Shown: positions 13,811 to 15,763 of the stretch, piece by piece
How the letters are laid out: each line of letters begins with the position of its first letter
Position numbering within the stretch: position 1 is the stretch's first letter
From: CAZAFM01 sp964484395
GTDB lineage: Bacteria > Campylobacterota > Campylobacteria > Campylobacterales > CAZAFM01
DNA length: 15,763 nucleotides
Direction of reading: 5' to 3'
NCBI GenBank assembly: GCA_964484395.1
Contig: CAZAFM010000059.1
Span: forward strand, 1 to 15,763
Notes under the pieces: generated by a model
Seen by the model: the letters and a program-made list of their open reading frames with translations, nothing else
Databases searched by the model: none
What the model was told of the DNA's origin: nothing
Made by a program: the position numbers and the translations under genes

Positions 13811-14329
13811 ATGTCCCCATCTTATAATATTAAAAAATCAGAGCTTACTATTCATACTGCACTTAATACCCATCCAAAGCCAAAGAGTGTTGCTTTGCTG
13901 AATGATTTAGATGATAGAGAATTTGAAAAGTACAATATAGAGCTTACAGTCCACAAAGCTCTTAAAGATACTCTATATGATGTGATTATCTCAGATGAAG
14001 AGAATGTACTATATGCTATTTCAAAGCTAAAAGATGATGGTTTAGCTGTTTTTTGTTTAAATTTAGAAGATGATTTTTGCGATAAAGTAGATTTTTTTAA
14101 AACAATATCTCCATCTTTTAGGGTTGTAATGCCCTTTTTTATGCCGTATTCAAAAGAGCAAGAGCTGTTTGTGTTTGCTTCAAAAAAGTATCATCCAACC
14201 TCTGACTTACAACTTCAAAGAGCTGATATGCTTGATAATCTTAGCTTCTATACGCCATATCTTCATAAGGCTATATTTGAGCAACCTTTATTTATCCAAA
14301 ACTGTTTTAAGGGCTATCTTAAAAATTGA
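13811..14329 (+). CDS. Shortened spermidine-synthase-like protein (SpeE family, probably non-catalytic)
   Basis: The 172-residue product resembles the C-terminal two thirds of Helicobacter-type SpeE. As I recall that protein, its final MPFVAPL..ASFKTHP..YYNEDIHRAAFALP region lines up with MPFFMPY..ASKKYHP..FYTPYLHKAIFEQP here. SpeE moves an aminopropyl group to putrescine. The N-terminal beta domain is absent, and the usual glycine-rich nucleotide loop appears as VALLNDLDD (about 32-40), so activity is doubtful. The start is ATG 13811 with AGGAG five bases upstream; the frame also runs back through the SRP RNA, which is spurious. It lies 35 bases after the RNA and overlaps coaE by four bases. 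The speE-coaE order also occurs in Helicobacter as I recall it. Confidence 0.72.
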   Translation: MSPSYNIKKSELTIHTALNTHPKPKSVALLNDLDDREFEKYNIELTVHKALKDTLYDVIISDEENVLYAISKLKDDGLAVFCLNLEDDFCDKVDFFKTISPSFRVVMPFFMPYSKEQELFVFASKKYHPTSDLQLQRADMLDNLSFYTPYLHKAIFEQPLFIQNCFKGYLKN

Positions 14330-14925
14330 GTAACTACAAGTATGCTGTAGCACTAACAGGAAATATAGGAAGTGGTAAAAGTACAGTATGCTCTTTTTTT
14401 AAGATGTATGGTTTTGAGATAGTTGATGCTGATGTAATGGCTAGAGATAGTCTAAATGAGCTATCCTTAGAAGTAGTTGGCATCTTTGGAGGAAGGGCGA
14501 TTGATAGTAGAGGTGAGGTTGATAGAGCCTATATAAGAAGTGTAATATTTGAAGATAGTGACAAAAGAGAGGATTTAGAAAACCTACTCCACCCAAGAGT
14601 TAGGATGAAAATAAGAGAGAGAGCCATAGCACTTGATGCAAAAAAAACCCCCTATATAGTCGATATTCCACTGTATTTTGAAACTAAAAGCTATGATATA
14701 GACTATGTTGTAGTAGTATATGCTCCAAGAGAGCAGATGATAGATAGAGCTTCTAAAAGAGATGGTAGAAGCAAAGAGAGTGTTGAAAAAATACTAGATG
14801 CCCAGATGGATATAGAGAAAAAAAAAGAGTTAGCAGATGAGGTTATAGATAATAGTGGCGATATAAACCACCTTCAAAAAGAGGTGGAGAGAGTTGTAAA
14901 AAATATAAAAGCAAGGTTTAGCTAA
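14326..14925 (+). CDS. coaE: Dephospho-CoA kinase
   Basis: CoaE phosphorylates the ribose of dephospho-CoA in the last step of coenzyme A synthesis. The 199-residue P-loop kinase has GNIGSGKS at 12-19, the DADVMARD motif at 34-41 and LLHPRVR near residue 87, then the conserved VDIPLYFET lid-side segment. The start is TTG at 14326, overlapping the upstream stop by three bases; no ATG or GTG is available before the P-loop, and MSNYKYAVALTG fits the family. AAGGG lies twelve bases upstream, so translation is probably coupled to the SpeE-like gene. It shares one base with dapF. Confidence 0.95.
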   Translation: MSNYKYAVALTGNIGSGKSTVCSFFKMYGFEIVDADVMARDSLNELSLEVVGIFGGRAIDSRGEVDRAYIRSVIFEDSDKREDLENLLHPRVRMKIRERAIALDAKKTPYIVDIPLYFETKSYDIDYVVVVYAPREQMIDRASKRDGRSKESVEKILDAQMDIEKKKELADEVIDNSGDINHLQKEVERVVKNIKARFS

Positions 14926-15662
14926 TGTTTATCTCAAAAATAACTGCAAGTGGAAATGACTTTTTGATAACCCATATGTTTTTAGAGGCTGACTACTCAT
15001 CTCTTGCAAAAACTCTGTGTGATAGAAACTATGGGGTTGGGGCTGATGGTTTTATAGTGCTTCTTCCTTCAAGAGAGTGTGATATAAAGTGGCTTTTTTA
15101 CAATAGTGATGGAAGTAGTGCCTCTATGTGTGGAAATGGAACAAGGGCTGCTGGATACTACGCATATGAAAATAGACTCTCTCCTTCAAAGCTTAGCTTA
15201 GAAACTAAAGCTGGTGTGATTGATATAGAGGTGGATAAAGATAGTGTAAAGACCGCTTTTACCTCACCAAATCTCATAAATGATAGTGTTTTAGAGTTTG
15301 ATAGGGAGTGGATGCTAGTAGATACTGGAGTTCCTCATCTAGTCTGCATAGATGAAGAGCTAGATAGTCTTGATATGGCTAGCTTAAGGCTTTTGAGAGA
15401 AAAGTATAATGCAAATGTAAATGTAGGAAGAGTAGATGGAGAAGATATCTTTATAAGAACATATGAAAGAGGGGTTGAAGGTGAAACTCAGGCTTGTGGA
15501 ACTGGAATGGCAGCTCTTTTTTATCTACTCTCTTCTAAAGACAAAGTAGGAGAAAGTGCTATCATAACCCCTGCTAGCGGTGAGAAACTACAATTTATAA
15601 GCGAAAAAAGTAAAATATTTTTTAAAGGTAATGTAAGAAAGGTTTTTGACTTAGCTTTGTAG
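14925..15662 (+). CDS. dapF: Diaminopimelate epimerase
   Basis: DapF converts LL- to meso-diaminopimelate for lysine and peptidoglycan synthesis without a cofactor. The two catalytic cysteines are present: C69 in MCGNGTRA and C191 in ACGTGMAA. ASGNDF at 8-13 and NYGVGADGF at 35-43 are further family motifs. At 245 residues it is shorter than the 274 of E. coli but keeps both pseudo-symmetric halves. The ATG overlaps the coaE stop (TAATG), with AAGG eight bases upstream. It ends two bases before the stop of the convergent PIN-domain gene. Confidence 0.96.
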   Translation: MFISKITASGNDFLITHMFLEADYSSLAKTLCDRNYGVGADGFIVLLPSRECDIKWLFYNSDGSSASMCGNGTRAAGYYAYENRLSPSKLSLETKAGVIDIEVDKDSVKTAFTSPNLINDSVLEFDREWMLVDTGVPHLVCIDEELDSLDMASLRLLREKYNANVNVGRVDGEDIFIRTYERGVEGETQACGTGMAALFYLLSSKDKVGESAIITPASGEKLQFISEKSKIFFKGNVRKVFDLAL

Positions 15663-15664
15663 GA

Positions 15665-15763
15665 TTACACATTAAATGGATTGATGATTTTTATTTTTTC
15701 ATCGACAATAAGACCATCTTGCATATCCTCACTATAGACAATAGCGCATCTATTTTCCAAAGC
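15665..15763 (-). CDS. PIN-domain protein (C-terminal fragment)
   Basis: Only the last 32 residues are inside the window, on the minus strand, ending at TAA 15665-15667. They read CAIVYSEDMQDGLIVDEKI then KIINPF, which matches the end of VapC-like PIN domains. There, SEDxQxG supplies a conserved acidic residue of the metal site and NPF closes the fold. PIN domains are Mg/Mn-dependent RNases, often toxins of toxin-antitoxin pairs. Whether an antitoxin gene precedes it cannot be seen. It converges on dapF with a two-base gap and no obvious terminator between them. Confidence 0.75.
   Translation of the reverse strand, partial: ALENRCAIVYSEDMQDGLIVDEKIKIINPFNV

Noticed and set aside
15683..15703. 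GATGA...TCATC with T-runs near the dapF/PIN junction as a terminator.
   Set aside because: The stem is only five base pairs with the T-rich part in the loop, and it lies inside the PIN coding region.
1..15763. Search by eye for tRNA genes, CRISPR repeats, insertion sequences and attachment sites.
   Set aside because: No cloverleaf, no regularly spaced repeats, no transposase and no target-site duplications were seen. All gaps between genes are short.

Overview
The window looks like chromosomal backbone of a Campylobacterota (epsilonproteobacterial) genome. It is AT-rich and tightly packed. It carries two gene strings whose order I recall from Helicobacter and Campylobacter: pyrH-rpoZ-spoT-tyrS and rpsU-fabG-acpP-fabF-accA. 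It also holds CcoG and CcoS, the maturation factors of cbb3 oxidase. I cannot fix the genus; a free-living, Sulfurimonas-like member is a guess. No tRNA, CRISPR array, insertion sequence or prophage is visible, and no gene-free stretch reaches 300 bases.

Left half, all on the minus strand. From 4806 down to 1 run pyrH, rpoZ, spoT/rel, tyrS and a partial FMN nitronate monooxygenase-like gene, with gaps of 2-28 bases. Upstream lie a HisC-family aminotransferase with unusual active-site residues (4930-6027) and a small DUF2391-like membrane protein (6092-6490). From 10149 down to 6603 run rpsU, fabG, acpP, fabF and accA, which join ribosome and fatty-acid synthesis. Hairpin/terminator elements after rpsU, fabG and acpP probably set different expression levels within this string.

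Divergent centre, 10150-10315. A good rpsU promoter faces left. A textbook sigma-70 promoter faces right and is threaded through three alternating copies of a TTGACGATAAA-type half-site. The right-hand promoter drives a Hin/resolvase-like protein that keeps its DNA-binding tail but has lost the catalytic serine and other active-site residues. Its stop overlaps the start of ccoG, and ccoG, a SLAC1/TehA-type anion channel gene and ccoS follow without a break. This is the least ordinary system here: an apparently repurposed recombinase that probably autoregulates and controls a respiratory-oxidase maturation operon.

Right end. A stable-RNA promoter at about 13608 drives the small signal recognition particle RNA (about 13668-13776). 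Its leader contains a 15-bp perfect hairpin that captures the 5' strand of the mature RNA, with a terminator-like hairpin nested in it. Then come a shortened spermidine-synthase-like gene, coaE and dapF, packed with overlaps, and the C-terminal end of a PIN-domain gene on the opposite strand.
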